Shown piece after piece: positions 38,295 through 48,081 of a DNA stretch of 64,000 nucleotides. The notes under the pieces are model-generated. The model searched no databases. It was not told the origin of the DNA and saw nothing but the letters and a program-made list of their open reading frames with translations. Positions within the stretch are counted from its first letter, which is position 1; the number at the start of each line of letters is the position of its first letter. Position numbers and translations under genes: made by a program. This DNA comes from Rhodococcus sp. BP22 (GTDB lineage Bacteria > Actinomycetota > Actinomycetes > Mycobacteriales > Mycobacteriaceae). The stretch lies in assembly GCF_014281965.1 (NCBI RefSeq), contig NZ_JACFTB010000001.1:186001-250000 (forward strand), given 5' to 3'.

Positions 38295-39533
38295 ATGGTG
38301 AAGCAACTGCACCGTCCGGATCGGGCGGATGCGGATGTGCACCCGACGTGGCTTCTCGCACTACTAGGGATCACTGCAGCCGTGGCCTTTGTAGCGCATG
38401 ACAAATTGTTGTCGTTCGAGCAGTTCTATGGTCTCTTCGGTAACGGCATCGACGCGTTGGTGTACCGGTACGGAGGCCACACCGTCCTGGAAAGTGAGCC
38501 GCTGTATACCTTCATGCTCGAGGATGCGTTGCCGTTCACGTATCCGCCTTTCGCTGCACTGATTTTCGCTCCTCTCGCTTATTTGTCCGTCGTTGGTGCG
38601 CAAACGCTGGTGGCGGTACTCAATATCGGACTCTTGTATATGGCCGTTCACCTGAGCTGGCGTCAATTGGGATACGAGAACACGACGCGTCTACGCCTGC
38701 TGAGCATGTTTCTGGCTGTCGCTTTCACATGGCTGGAACCTGTGCGGATGACGATCTGGCTCGGACAGATCAACTTGCTGCTGCTGGTGTTGGTGCTGTG
38801 GGATCTCGGACGGCCGGCAGGCAGCCGCCTGCGTGGGGTCGGCGTAGGTATCGCCGCAGGGCTGAAACTGACCCCTGCCTTGTTCATCGTGCTTCTCGCC
38901 GTAGTCCGAGATACCCGAGCGTTCATTTGTGCCTCGGTGACGTTTGTCGCCACGATCATCGTGGGATTCGTTGTGATCCCGGGCGACTCCTGGACTTACT
39001 GGACGGGGACCATCATCCGATCAGATCGAATCGGACTGATCTCTTCACCTGCCAACCAGTCGATTCGCGGCATTCTGGCCCGCACGCTGCACACCGAGAA
39101 TCCGCCGATGGTGTTGTGGATTGCGTGCGTCGGCGTAGTAGCAGTGGCCGGGATGTGGGCCGCACACGTAGCTCACAGTCGCGGTGAGGACTTGCTTGCT
39201 ATAACCATCTGCGGCCTGACAGCCCCCATGATTTCGCCTTTCTCATGGGGCCATCACTGGGTATGGACCGTCCCTCTGATAGTTCTGACCTTGCATTACG
39301 CAGCGCGCGTCAGGACGTGGTGGGCAGCTGTCCTGCCCGTCGTACTCATTCTTTCCTTGGTCGCCTGGTACAAGACATACCCAGACGGGACCGTCGCGAT
39401 CGGCATTTTCATGACCCACGGCATCCCGATCGTTCGTGTCGCTGCGCAAACTGCATATCCCATCGTCTACCTTCTGATGCTCATCACGGCAGTAGTGTGT
39501 CTGGCCCGCCGACCGGTGAGGTCGCCGATCTGA
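38295..39533 (+). CDS. GT87-family polyprenyl-phosphate-mannose mannosyltransferase
   Basis: This integral-membrane glycosyltransferase of ~412 aa (DUF2029) has about ten hydrophobic helices. Family features are DALVYRYGG near the start, PFTYPPFAALIFAPLA, the conserved WLGQINLLLLVLVLWDL, GLKLTPALFIV, and NQSIRGILAR with SPFSWGHHWVW. GT87 enzymes add alpha-1,2-mannose to PIMs, lipomannan or lipoarabinomannan from decaprenyl-phosphomannose. The ATG at 38295 is preferred over a GTG at 38250; neither has a strong ribosome site. Confidence 0.85.
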   Translation: MVKQLHRPDRADADVHPTWLLALLGITAAVAFVAHDKLLSFEQFYGLFGNGIDALVYRYGGHTVLESEPLYTFMLEDALPFTYPPFAALIFAPLAYLSVVGAQTLVAVLNIGLLYMAVHLSWRQLGYENTTRLRLLSMFLAVAFTWLEPVRMTIWLGQINLLLLVLVLWDLGRPAGSRLRGVGVGIAAGLKLTPALFIVLLAVVRDTRAFICASVTFVATIIVGFVVIPGDSWTYWTGTIIRSDRIGLISSPANQSIRGILARTLHTENPPMVLWIACVGVVAVAGMWAAHVAHSRGEDLLAITICGLTAPMISPFSWGHHWVWTVPLIVLTLHYAARVRTWWAAVLPVVLILSLVAWYKTYPDGTVAIGIFMTHGIPIVRVAAQTAYPIVYLLMLITAVVCLARRPVRSPI

Positions 39534-40072
39534 AGACGTGCTCTGGACGCGGTACGGCGAAAGCCAAGCTCGCTCTGTCTGAGCGCACCTACGTGCCTAC
39601 GGGGCGTGCGGCGTACGCCCGCGACGAGCACGACCCCGGTCAAGGATCTGCGTTCATTGGCCTCGAACGTCGAGAGCTGCGTCGACGAGATCTGCAGCGG
39701 CCTTCAGTCCCAGATCTCGATGCAAACTGAGAAGGCGCGACGTTCGGGGAGGGTAGCGGCAGAAGGCAAGTCGGAACTCCAGATTGACTGGACTGTTCCG
39801 AACGGCAGGTGACTATCTGCCGCTGGCGCTATGTGAGAGGCCTGCTGTTATCCCCGCGTTTCCTTTTCGCTACGGGCGGCGATGAAACCGTCCGATCACC
39901 TGCGCTCGGTAGGTGTTTACCTACCAACGGGGGCCGTATGCCACGTGAACCTACCAGTGCCGCGCCAAGTTGCGCCGATTCCAAGTGAAGTTATCGCAGA
40001 AGGAGCAGCGCCCACAGGGAACCACAAACCCGTAGGACCTACGAGCCCAAGAACCGGGACCACCTGAAACGC
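39534..40072. other. Intergenic region before the island (539 bp)
   Basis: No gene can be supported. Short ORFs lack family features and ribosome sites. A small perfect inverted repeat lies near 39911-39930. A 10-bp sequence at 40054-40063 is the reverse complement of 40106-40115, so the terminator between them is flanked by an extra inverted repeat. This is probably the chromosomal side of the integration site. Confidence 0.5.
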
Positions 40073-40099
40073 AAAAAACCGCCTGTTACCAGGCGGTTT
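40073..40099 (-). terminator. Rho-independent terminator of the displaced tRNA gene
   Basis: 10-bp perfect stem (40076-40085 / 40090-40099) with a TTAC loop. On the minus strand it ends in a run of six T (complement of 40073-40078). It lies directly beyond the tRNA 3' end fragment. Confidence 0.8.
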
Positions 40100-40106
40100 C
40101 TAGTTG

Positions 40107-40130
40107 TGGTCCCGGCTGGGATCGAACCAG
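40107..40130 (-). repeat. tRNA 3'-end fragment, probable attachment site attL of the integrative element
   Basis: Read on the minus strand, this segment has a T-arm (CTGG-TTCGATC-CCAG) and an acceptor 3' strand CCGGGACCA, followed closely by a terminator. The remaining tRNA (acceptor 5' strand GGTCCCG, D and anticodon arms) is absent in the next 100 bp, and pairing breaks at the base of the T-stem. This is the usual scar left when an element integrates into a tRNA 3' end. The complete gene should lie at the far end of the element, beyond this window or undetected. tRNA identity was not established. Confidence 0.65.
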
Positions 40131-40263
40131 ATGTGTTATACCTGCTCGCAGCATCTAACTATATGCTCAGAGGCACCAGGCAGTGCCACGTCGTGCCAAG
40201 ATATGCCAACTTCTGACACTCTAGGGCCCACGTAGGGCCCACGAAATCAAGGAAACCAGCTGA

Positions 40264-41427
40264 ATGGCCAGAAAAGTCTTCGGACGCATTGAAAAGTTGC
40301 CGTCAGGCCGGTACCGAGCCCGCCACCCCGACCCCACGCCGGGGAGCACCGAGCGCATCCCGGCACCCAGCACGTTTAGCACCAAGGGCGCTGCACAGAC
40401 ATGGCTGAACACGCAGCAGGACGCAATCGCCGGGGGCACCTGGGTACACCCAGATGACGCTGCCGTGGCACAGCAAGCCACTAAGGCCGAGAAGGCACGT
40501 AAAGCTGTCGCGTTCGGTGTGTACGCCGAGAAATGGGTCGCCACCAGGACCAATAGCAAGGGTGAGCCGCTACGCCCCCGCACCCGCAAGGAATACGAGC
40601 GGATGCTTGGCACAACCGGATCGCTATTCCATTGGGCGGCAACACCCATCAACGAAATACGTGCCGATGCAGTGCGCGAGTGGCGATCTGAACTACTCGC
40701 AACCGGCAAGGCCACAGCCACCGCGAGGGCCTACGACTTAATGAAGTCGATATTGAAGACAGCCGTAGAAGACGGCCTGATCAGCGCAAACCCGTGCAAA
40801 ATCAAGGGTGGCTCGCTGACTACCACGGGGAAGTCCACAACTCCGCCGACCGAGGTCGAACTGGACATCGTCATCGAAAAGATCGTGCCGAAGTATAAAC
40901 CATTCGTGATCATCGCCGCCGCCGGCGGCCTACGATTCGGCGAGGTCATCGGCCTGACTAGCGACGATGTAGCCGTTGAGCGCGATGGCGACGGCGAGGT
41001 GGATGCGGTGCGGATCGCTGTCGTGCGCAGCATCGTCGAAGGCAACGGCATCGCCAAGGTAGCCGGTCCTCCGAAGAGCGCCGCAGGGCGACGAATCATC
41101 GCTATTTTCGGCCACGACGCTCGGATCGTGGCCACCCACGTCGAATCCGTGAAACCGGGAGCACTGCTGTGGACAGACCGTAACGGTGGTTACGTGTCGC
41201 AAAGCACAGTGAATAACCACTGGCGAAAGGCACGGGCAGCAGCAGGCCGCTCCGACTTGGCGTTTCACTCGCTGCGCCACTACGCGGGCACCCGGTACGC
41301 ACAAACCGGCGCTACCGTGGCCGAAACTATGGCGCGGCTGGGACACAGCAGCGTCAAGGCCGCAATGCGCTATCAGCATGCCGGTACCCGTGACGACGAA
41401 CTCGCCAGGCGCGCTTCACGCCGGTAG
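40264..41427 (+). CDS. Phage-type tyrosine recombinase (integrase)
   Basis: This 387-aa site-specific recombinase has an N-terminal arm-binding domain (GRIEKLPSGRYRARHPDP), a SAM-like core-binding domain (~80-170) and the catalytic domain. Catalytic Arg I is in AAAGGLRFGEVIGL, the H-x2-R box is FHSLRHYAGTRYAQTG, and the His/Tyr pair is in LGHSSVKAAMRYQHA with the nucleophile Tyr. All key residues appear intact. It lies 134 bp from the tRNA-end attL and reads away from it into the island, as expected for the integrase of the element. Confidence 0.93.
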   Translation: MARKVFGRIEKLPSGRYRARHPDPTPGSTERIPAPSTFSTKGAAQTWLNTQQDAIAGGTWVHPDDAAVAQQATKAEKARKAVAFGVYAEKWVATRTNSKGEPLRPRTRKEYERMLGTTGSLFHWAATPINEIRADAVREWRSELLATGKATATARAYDLMKSILKTAVEDGLISANPCKIKGGSLTTTGKSTTPPTEVELDIVIEKIVPKYKPFVIIAAAGGLRFGEVIGLTSDDVAVERDGDGEVDAVRIAVVRSIVEGNGIAKVAGPPKSAAGRRIIAIFGHDARIVATHVESVKPGALLWTDRNGGYVSQSTVNNHWRKARAAAGRSDLAFHSLRHYAGTRYAQTGATVAETMARLGHSSVKAAMRYQHAGTRDDELARRASRR

Positions 41428-41687
41428 CACCGGCCAGCACCCCGCACCACATCAGTGCGAGGTGGTTTCCACACTGTCGCAGGGGTGTTCACCGCGCCCC
41501 GGCCACTGCGCGCATTACGGCGGGCGGGGAATTCCCGGTGTGTCCACTTCCGGCGCGTCAGTGTGGGCGTAGGTCCGCAGGACCCGTGCCCCAGCCGTCT
41601 GCGCGGCCAAGCCAAGCGACCGCAATGCGCACGCAGACTATGAATGTCAGACCCGCTGAGTAGTTTGCGATGTTCAAGGATTCGCAT

Positions 41688-42218
41688 ATGAACCGCCAGG
41701 GGGCAAATTCAGTGGAGATCGTCACGCTCACGATCGCAGTGTTGGGCCTTGTCATCGCAACGTGCACGTTCACCTGGAATGTCACAATGTTCCGCCTACA
41801 AGGCGCACGCGCGAAAGTCACGCCGATAATCGGCACGGTAATACCACAGGGGCTTGTCCATATGCCTGCCAGCGAAGGTGGGGTGGAAGCGATCAAGCGA
41901 ACTGCCAGCGATCATGGCGGGAGTTTGATTGCTGGCGTGCAGATCACCAACCGCGGTCGACTACCGCTGCATGTTAAGAGCTGGGCATTCATATCGCTAC
42001 CGAGCAAGGCTGCATTCTCACCAGGGTCGATGCCCGAACTGTCCCCCATCCCGTGTGAGATTGCTCCAGGGAACTACGAAATTTTCGTGGCGGATGTTGA
42101 TGCTGCAATAGCACTCCGAAATGTCGCTACGGCGCCGCAAAAGATTGCATGCAAGGTTAGCGCCGGCGACGACACGACTCACATCACTGCTCACTTGCCT
42201 CAGTCGCTGTTCGACTAG
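41688..42218 (+). CDS. Small single-pass membrane protein of unknown function
   Basis: The ATG at 41688 follows AAGGA by 7 nt, giving 176 aa. A hydrophobic helix at ~9-30 (VTLTIAVLGLVIATCTFTWNVTMF) anchors a soluble beta-rich domain with no recognisable motif (LIAGVQITNRGRLPLHVKSWAFISLP). It sits between the integrase and the restriction-modification genes. Family unknown. Confidence 0.55.
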   Translation: MNRQGANSVEIVTLTIAVLGLVIATCTFTWNVTMFRLQGARAKVTPIIGTVIPQGLVHMPASEGGVEAIKRTASDHGGSLIAGVQITNRGRLPLHVKSWAFISLPSKAAFSPGSMPELSPIPCEIAPGNYEIFVADVDAAIALRNVATAPQKIACKVSAGDDTTHITAHLPQSLFD

Positions 42219-42681
42219 AACAACAATGCTGTAGAACGAATCCTCACACCGTCCGAGTACTACGGCCGCCACCGCACTCCCGGACGGAGATCAACCGACT
42301 GCTCTCCTGGATTGTGCATAAGGTCATGCTCCTGTCCTCACGCAAAGACCTGCTTTCGCGCACCGCGCTGCACCACGGCCCGAGAACTACTGCGCGCCGT
42401 CCTCGCCGGGAGATCGGCCACCGCGACCTCCAGAAGCCGGCGCCGAGTTCGTGCGACACAGCCCGTCTGCTATCTGATACATGCCATCGCTGAGGCTAAG
42501 GTCGTCGAGAAGCTGGACGCGACAACCGCCGCTTTTGATCGATCAGATCCGATGCCGCATCACCGATGACAATGCGGGTGGCTGGGCCTGACTGTTGCTG
42601 CCCCGACGACCAACCTTCGGTTAGCGCAACATAGGCTTCTCAGTTGATTGCAGTTGAGCCGTACGCACACAAGGGGACGAA
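42219..42681. other. Intergenic region upstream of the mod gene (463 bp)
   Basis: I see no gene with recognisable features. AAGGGGA at 42671-42677 is the ribosome site of mod. The promoter for the mod-res operon is expected here but could not be placed with confidence. Confidence 0.4.
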
Positions 42682-44697
42682 TTGCCTGACGAATCCAACG
42701 TCCTTGACCAGCTGATTTCGCGGATCGACGACGACACGCTGCGTGCACGACTGGTCCAGGAGGTCGACCTCTTGCGCGGCTCTCGACGTTTCGGGTTGGT
42801 GTTCGACAGGCACTTGCCCGAGTCGGTCCGCCTTCCCGATCATCCAATCCGCAAGGGCATCCGCGTGGCGCTGCGCGACGAGTCTTCCACCGAGACGATG
42901 ACAGTCGACCGGTTTACTGACCGCACTCGCGAGATGGCTGTCCTCAGCGGCGAAATGGGGCCGCGTCATATTTCCGAGCTGATCGTCGTACGTGAGTTCG
43001 GCGAGCCGATCTACCCCGGCCTGCGGTCGGTCGAACGGATCGAGAACGGCCCCGCCGATGCTCCATGGCACGTGGTGATCAACGGTGAGAACTTTCACGC
43101 CCTGCAGGCGCTCCGGTCCACGCACCGCGAGGAGGTCGACCTGATCTACATCGACCCTCCGTACAACACCGGTAACGACGGTTGGATCTACAGTGACCGC
43201 TACGTCGACCAGAACGACCGGGCGAAATCGTCGAAGTGGTTGTCATTCATGGAACGGCGGCTGCTGATCGCTCGGGATTTGTTGAAACCTACTGGCGTGA
43301 TCATCGTGGCTATCGGTGACGAGGAGCACCACAGACTAAGAATGCTTCTGGATCAAATATTCGGAGATTCGAACTTCCTTTCGGACATAGTCTGGCAGGG
43401 CGGCCGCAAGAACGACTCTCGATATGTGTCAAATGGCGCCGACTACATGCTGGTCTACGCCCGCGACGAATCAGCGTTTCGTGAAATCGGGTTGCGCTGG
43501 CGCGAAAAGAAGCCCGGAGTCGATGAAGCCCTGCACACAGCCGCGGAGATATGGTCGAAAGCGGACGGCAAACATGAAGTAGCGACCGCTAAATGGCGTG
43601 CTTGGCTCAAGGAGTTCAAGAAGCAAGGAATTGCCTCAGACGCAGTGACCAGATTCGGCACTCTGGACGACCAAGGGCGGCCAGTGCGAACCGATGGGAA
43701 CCTCCGTAGCCCGAGCCCGCGACCGAACCTTCAGTACGATCTCCTCCACCCTGCCACCGGTGAACCGGTTCGCATGCACACGAACGGCTGGAGATTTTCG
43801 CAAGAGACAATGACGCAGCTGGTCGCCGACGGTTTGATCCATTTCGGACCAGACCACACCACCGGCGCAGGCGGTGTCGTGCACCTAGAGTCGCTCGACT
43901 CACAGGTAGCGGAATCAGTCTTTGTGCGCGACCGGAATCCGTCGGGGCGGTACCTCGCGGACATTCTTGGAGAGAGTCGATTTCCCAACCCCAAGGACCA
44001 TGAAGTTCTCATGCGGTGGTTCCGCCTCGTCGCGTCGGACGACGCCGTGATCCTTGACTTCTTCGGAGGGTCGGGGACGACCTCCGAAGCGGTTATGCGT
44101 CTGAACGCTGAGGACGGCGGGACACGTCAGTCAATCCTCGTGACGAACAACGAAGTCGGCGCCAAGGAAGCCAAAAAGCTCCGTATGGCCGGCCTCCATC
44201 CCGGCGCCACGGAGTGGGAGGCTACCGGCGTATTCCAGCGCGTCTGTCGTCCGCGCATCTCGACGGTAGTCACCGGCACTCGTCCCGACGGGTCGGTGTA
44301 CTCCGATGGCCTCCCGACGAACCTCGAGATGTTCGACCTGACCTATCTAGATCCAGGCATGGTGCGGCGGGGACACGAGTTCGAGTCGGTCGCCCCGCTG
44401 ATGTGGCTCGAAGGCGGCGCGAGCGGCCCGCGAATTATCGAGATGCCTGACAAGGGCTGGGCTCTGACCGACTCGTACGGCGTCCTATTCGACATTGATG
44501 TGCTGAGTGCCTTCGCCGACGCCGTAACCCACGCCGCGACTGCAGGAGTCCCACCATCGGTGTTGTTCGTCATCACCGACTCGGACGCCGAGTACCAGCA
44601 GGCAGTTGAGCGCCTGCCTGTCGGGATTGAGACGGTCCAGCTCTACGAGGACTACTTGTCGAATTACACCATCAACATCACCGGTGGTGCGCGTTGA
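42682..44697 (+). CDS. Type III-like DNA N6-adenine (or N4-cytosine) methyltransferase, Mod subunit
   Basis: The TTG start is preceded by AAGGGGA, giving 671 aa. The methyltransferase has beta-class motif order: motif IV IYIDPPYNTGND near 150, then after a target-recognition insertion, motif I in ILDFFGGSGTTSEAVMRLN near 455. Catalysis is N-methylation using SAM. The last ~150 residues (YSDGLPTNLEMFDLTYLDPG) resemble the C-terminus of Mod proteins that bind Res. The stop overlaps res by 4 bp. Its specificity cannot be read from the sequence. Confidence 0.88.
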   Translation: MPDESNVLDQLISRIDDDTLRARLVQEVDLLRGSRRFGLVFDRHLPESVRLPDHPIRKGIRVALRDESSTETMTVDRFTDRTREMAVLSGEMGPRHISELIVVREFGEPIYPGLRSVERIENGPADAPWHVVINGENFHALQALRSTHREEVDLIYIDPPYNTGNDGWIYSDRYVDQNDRAKSSKWLSFMERRLLIARDLLKPTGVIIVAIGDEEHHRLRMLLDQIFGDSNFLSDIVWQGGRKNDSRYVSNGADYMLVYARDESAFREIGLRWREKKPGVDEALHTAAEIWSKADGKHEVATAKWRAWLKEFKKQGIASDAVTRFGTLDDQGRPVRTDGNLRSPSPRPNLQYDLLHPATGEPVRMHTNGWRFSQETMTQLVADGLIHFGPDHTTGAGGVVHLESLDSQVAESVFVRDRNPSGRYLADILGESRFPNPKDHEVLMRWFRLVASDDAVILDFFGGSGTTSEAVMRLNAEDGGTRQSILVTNNEVGAKEAKKLRMAGLHPGATEWEATGVFQRVCRPRISTVVTGTRPDGSVYSDGLPTNLEMFDLTYLDPGMVRRGHEFESVAPLMWLEGGASGPRIIEMPDKGWALTDSYGVLFDIDVLSAFADAVTHAATAGVPPSVLFVITDSDAEYQQAVERLPVGIETVQLYEDYLSNYTINITGGAR

Positions 44698-47249
44698 AGT
44701 TCACGCTGGAGTCCTACCAGTGCACCGCGGTCGAGTCGGTGCTAACCAACCTCACGAAGGCGCGTGCCGGCTACCTCGAAGACGGTGAGCGCACCGCTGT
44801 CGGCCTCACCGCTCCCACTGGGGCCGGCAAGACCGTGGTCGCCACAGCGGTGCTCGAAGGCATCTACAAAGGCACCCCGACACGCCATCCGAATCCGAAC
44901 ATGACGGTCTTATGGATCACCGACGACCGCGCGCTGAACGCGCAGACCATTAACAAGATCACCCAGGCGTCGGGCGGTGCAATCGATATCAACCGCATTC
45001 GTTACGTAGGCGAGATCGACCAGCGCACCCTCGAACCCGGGGTAATTTACTTCGTACATATCCAGGCGCTGCAGAAGAACTCGACTCTGCACTCGATCAG
45101 GCCCGACGGCAGCCACAACGACAAGCGGACTCACGGAGCCTGGGACATGATCGCCAACACCGTGCGCGAGCGAGGCGAGGACTTCCTGGTGATCTGGGAC
45201 GAGGCCCACCGTGGCTCTGGCACCAAGAACAATGACCGCAAATCGATCGCCGGGACCATCGTCGGCGGCGGCACCACCAACGTGGGCACGAAGCAGCCGC
45301 CGGCCCCGGTGGTCCTCGGCATCTCAGCGACCCCCGATCGGTTCCAGACCGCTATGCAGGCGGCTGATCGCACCCTGCGCCTAGTAGAGGTGAAAGCCGG
45401 CGATGTCCGCGAGTCCGGCCTGCTCAAGGATCGAATCCTGTTGCGCAGTATCGGCGAGTCCCAATCGGCCGACAACACTATGCTGGCCCTCGCTGTCGAG
45501 GATCTGAAGTCCGCAGATGAGGCGTGGCGTACTCACCATGAGACCACCGGCGACAGGCTCGTCGAGCCGCTGTTGGTTGTCCAGGTCGAGCAGGGCATGA
45601 CGCCCGCGAAGGAGGAAGCCCGACTCGCAGAGATCCTGTCTGTAATGGAGTCGACCTGGCCGGCATTGTCCGACTACGCGGTCGCCCACGCATTTGGTGA
45701 CCCACACGGACCGAAGAAGGTGGGAGACAGGACTATTCGCTACCTGCCTCCGGAGGCCATCTCCGGCGACGACCAGGCCCGGGTGGTGCTGTTCAAATCC
45801 GCCTTGACCACCGGATGGGATTGCCCACGCGCCGAGGTCATGATCTCCTTCCAGAACAAAGACAGCTTCACCGAGATCGCCCAGCTGATCGGCCGACTGG
45901 TCCGCACCCCGCTGGCCAAACGTGCCGACAGCGGCGACGACCGGCTCAACGAGGTGGCTGCGTACCTGCCGGGGTTCCGCACCGAGCACGTCGCCCGGGT
46001 CGTGAACGCCCTGACCGAGGACGAGACCGTCGAGGTCGACATCGTCGTGGCACCGGTCGTGTGCGACAAGTCCTCTGAGGTTCCGGCGGAGCTGTTTGAT
46101 CTGCTCGACATGCTTCCGTCGTACTCGCGTCAGAAGGCGTCGTTCAACTCACGCACCGCCCAGCTGATGCGCCTGGCCGCCGCGCTCACCGAGCACGGCT
46201 TCATCACGCAGGGGTCAGCGAAGGCCAAGCAGTGGATCGTCGATCAGATGCGCGCTGCAGATGGCCAGCGTAGCTATGAGATCGACGCGAAGGTCGGTGA
46301 CATCATGTCGCTGACGATCAGCACGACAATGGTCGCCTACGGCGAAACGATCCTGCAGAGCGTCGGCAAGTCTGACACCACCATCAACGAGCGCGACTTA
46401 GAAGGCTACTTCCAGAAGGCCAAGCGCCTGCTCCCGGACGGATCGGCGAACTGGTATTTCAAAGAACTGTGTGACGCTGGAGAAGAGGAGGTCGACGCCT
46501 CGGCACGCTTGGCCGCGATGGCCGATCTCGGCTTCAAGACGGTGATCGAGGAACAGTCCGCCGTTCTGATCAGCGATTGGCGCGAACAGCACCGCGCGAA
46601 AGTGTCGGCGCGCCCGAGGCACGTCCGGGACCAGATCGAGCCTCTGTGGCACCTGGGTGGATCACCGATGCTGCCCACAACGGTCGAGGTACGTGACGTG
46701 TATCCGGCTGCGACAGAGAAGATCCGGGACAAGTCCACCGAACCAATACCCACGCGTTCATCGCACCTGTACGTGATCCCCGCGGGCAAACCCAACGCGG
46801 GCGAGTTTCCGGTGGACACGTCTCGCTCGTCCTGGGAAACGCAGGTCCTCGACGTCGAGCTGGCCGCCGAGACGCTAGTTGGCTGGTACCGGAATCCCTC
46901 GTCGGGTCGGCACGCCCTCGCTGTGCCTTACGTGTTCGGCGACAAGCATCAGCTGATGCACCCCGACTTCCTGTTCTGGCACGACGACGGTGACGCCGAG
47001 TACGTCATGGACATCGTCGACCCGCATCGGTTCGACCTCTCCGACACCTCGGCGAAGTGGTCTGCACTGTCGCGCTACGCCCAGGACCACCCTGACCGGG
47101 TCCGTCGTTGTCTCGCGATCGCCAAGGTTGACAGCTCTCTCAGGGCACTTGACCTGAAGATTACCGGCATCGACGAGCGGATCGCGGCAGCGACCAACCA
47201 GAACTTGATGGAGGCAATCTTCGTCGCCGAAGGCATGTCGTATCCGTAG
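44694..47249 (+). CDS. Type III-like restriction enzyme Res subunit (SF2 helicase-nuclease)
   Basis: The TTG start overlaps mod as TTGA. This 851-aa protein has motif I LTAPTGAGKTVVA, motif II IWDEAHRG, motif III GISATPDRF, and helicase domain 2 with LTTGWDCPRAEVMISF and IAQLIGRLVRTPLA (motif VI). The C-terminal nuclease-like part reads WETQVLDVELA... HPDFLFWHDDGDAEYVMDIVDPHRF. A PD is present, but the (D/E)xK lysine is replaced (D-I-V-D-P-H), so cleavage activity by the standard mechanism is uncertain. With Mod it forms a restriction or related defence system. Confidence 0.85.
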   Translation: MKFTLESYQCTAVESVLTNLTKARAGYLEDGERTAVGLTAPTGAGKTVVATAVLEGIYKGTPTRHPNPNMTVLWITDDRALNAQTINKITQASGGAIDINRIRYVGEIDQRTLEPGVIYFVHIQALQKNSTLHSIRPDGSHNDKRTHGAWDMIANTVRERGEDFLVIWDEAHRGSGTKNNDRKSIAGTIVGGGTTNVGTKQPPAPVVLGISATPDRFQTAMQAADRTLRLVEVKAGDVRESGLLKDRILLRSIGESQSADNTMLALAVEDLKSADEAWRTHHETTGDRLVEPLLVVQVEQGMTPAKEEARLAEILSVMESTWPALSDYAVAHAFGDPHGPKKVGDRTIRYLPPEAISGDDQARVVLFKSALTTGWDCPRAEVMISFQNKDSFTEIAQLIGRLVRTPLAKRADSGDDRLNEVAAYLPGFRTEHVARVVNALTEDETVEVDIVVAPVVCDKSSEVPAELFDLLDMLPSYSRQKASFNSRTAQLMRLAAALTEHGFITQGSAKAKQWIVDQMRAADGQRSYEIDAKVGDIMSLTISTTMVAYGETILQSVGKSDTTINERDLEGYFQKAKRLLPDGSANWYFKELCDAGEEEVDASARLAAMADLGFKTVIEEQSAVLISDWREQHRAKVSARPRHVRDQIEPLWHLGGSPMLPTTVEVRDVYPAATEKIRDKSTEPIPTRSSHLYVIPAGKPNAGEFPVDTSRSSWETQVLDVELAAETLVGWYRNPSSGRHALAVPYVFGDKHQLMHPDFLFWHDDGDAEYVMDIVDPHRFDLSDTSAKWSALSRYAQDHPDRVRRCLAIAKVDSSLRALDLKITGIDERIAAATNQNLMEAIFVAEGMSYP

Positions 47250-47396
47250 CCAGAAGGCACGACCCTCAGACCGAGATACCCTGACGATTCAGCTCTCGGT
47301 GTCGGGGGGCTCGGACTGCTCATTTTGGGCGTGTGTGCTTGTGCCCCATGGAAGAACGACGGGCAAAGCTAGTTGGCGCACGTAGGGTGTCCAAGC

Positions 47397-47921
47397 ATGG
47401 ACACCCTACTCAGCAGCTCGTGGAACTGGGAGAACTGGTATGCCAGCTCCGTTATCGCGGAAGGACTGTTCGCTTCCTGGGCGCGAGACAAATATGGAGA
47501 GAGCGTCAGATGGCTTCCGAAAAAGCTGAAGGACGTGACTTGGGACGGAACGGTCGTCGACGTCAAGGATGCATTCGTAGACGACGTGCGCACCGCGAAT
47601 GGGCAGAAGGAACCTTGCCTCGGATTCATGGGTACCGCACGGGGACCCGGCGAAGAAGCGCGAGAAGGGGTTACGCACTTTGGTCTCGTTGTCCGCGATG
47701 TTGCTGAAGGGCCAGATCTCCTAGCCGTCACGGCAGACGGTCACATGACCATTCAGACTCAGTGTCACTTCTCGATCTACCTGGTTCCGAGCGATGAGAT
47801 CAACAGATTTTTTGCGCGTTACACTCGTGCCGGAATCTCAGGGCTACAACGTAATCGCTACCAGATCCTGAGCATCGCTGAGAGTTTCCTGGTGTTCGAC
47901 AACCACCCGGTTCGCGACTAA
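47397..47921 (+). CDS. Hypothetical protein downstream of the Type III-like system
   Basis: This protein of ~174 aa begins MDTLLSSSWNWENWYASSVIAEGLFASW. It is soluble, mixed alpha/beta, with Trp/Tyr-rich N-terminus and SIYLVPSDEINRFFARY toward the end. I do not recognise a family. It lies 147 bp after res on the same strand and could be an accessory component. The Met at 47397 lacks a good ribosome site; a TTG at 47373 is an alternative. Confidence 0.55.
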   Translation: MDTLLSSSWNWENWYASSVIAEGLFASWARDKYGESVRWLPKKLKDVTWDGTVVDVKDAFVDDVRTANGQKEPCLGFMGTARGPGEEAREGVTHFGLVVRDVAEGPDLLAVTADGHMTIQTQCHFSIYLVPSDEINRFFARYTRAGISGLQRNRYQILSIAESFLVFDNHPVRD

Positions 47922-48081
47922 CAGTGCTGGGTCGCTACCGGAAGACCTGCGATCGTCCAAGATCACGACCTTCAGGCAGCCGTGTACCGTCCCGCTAGGT
48001 CCGCGCCGCACTTGCGACCGAACGCCGGTCTCTCATCGAGACCCCGATCGAGCCGCAACCCAGTCGGAAGACTTGATGTGA

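Noticed and set aside
40100-40190. Complete tRNA gene at the integration site
   Set aside because: Only the T-arm and acceptor 3' strand are present; no matching acceptor 5' strand, D-arm or anticodon arm upstream on the minus strand.
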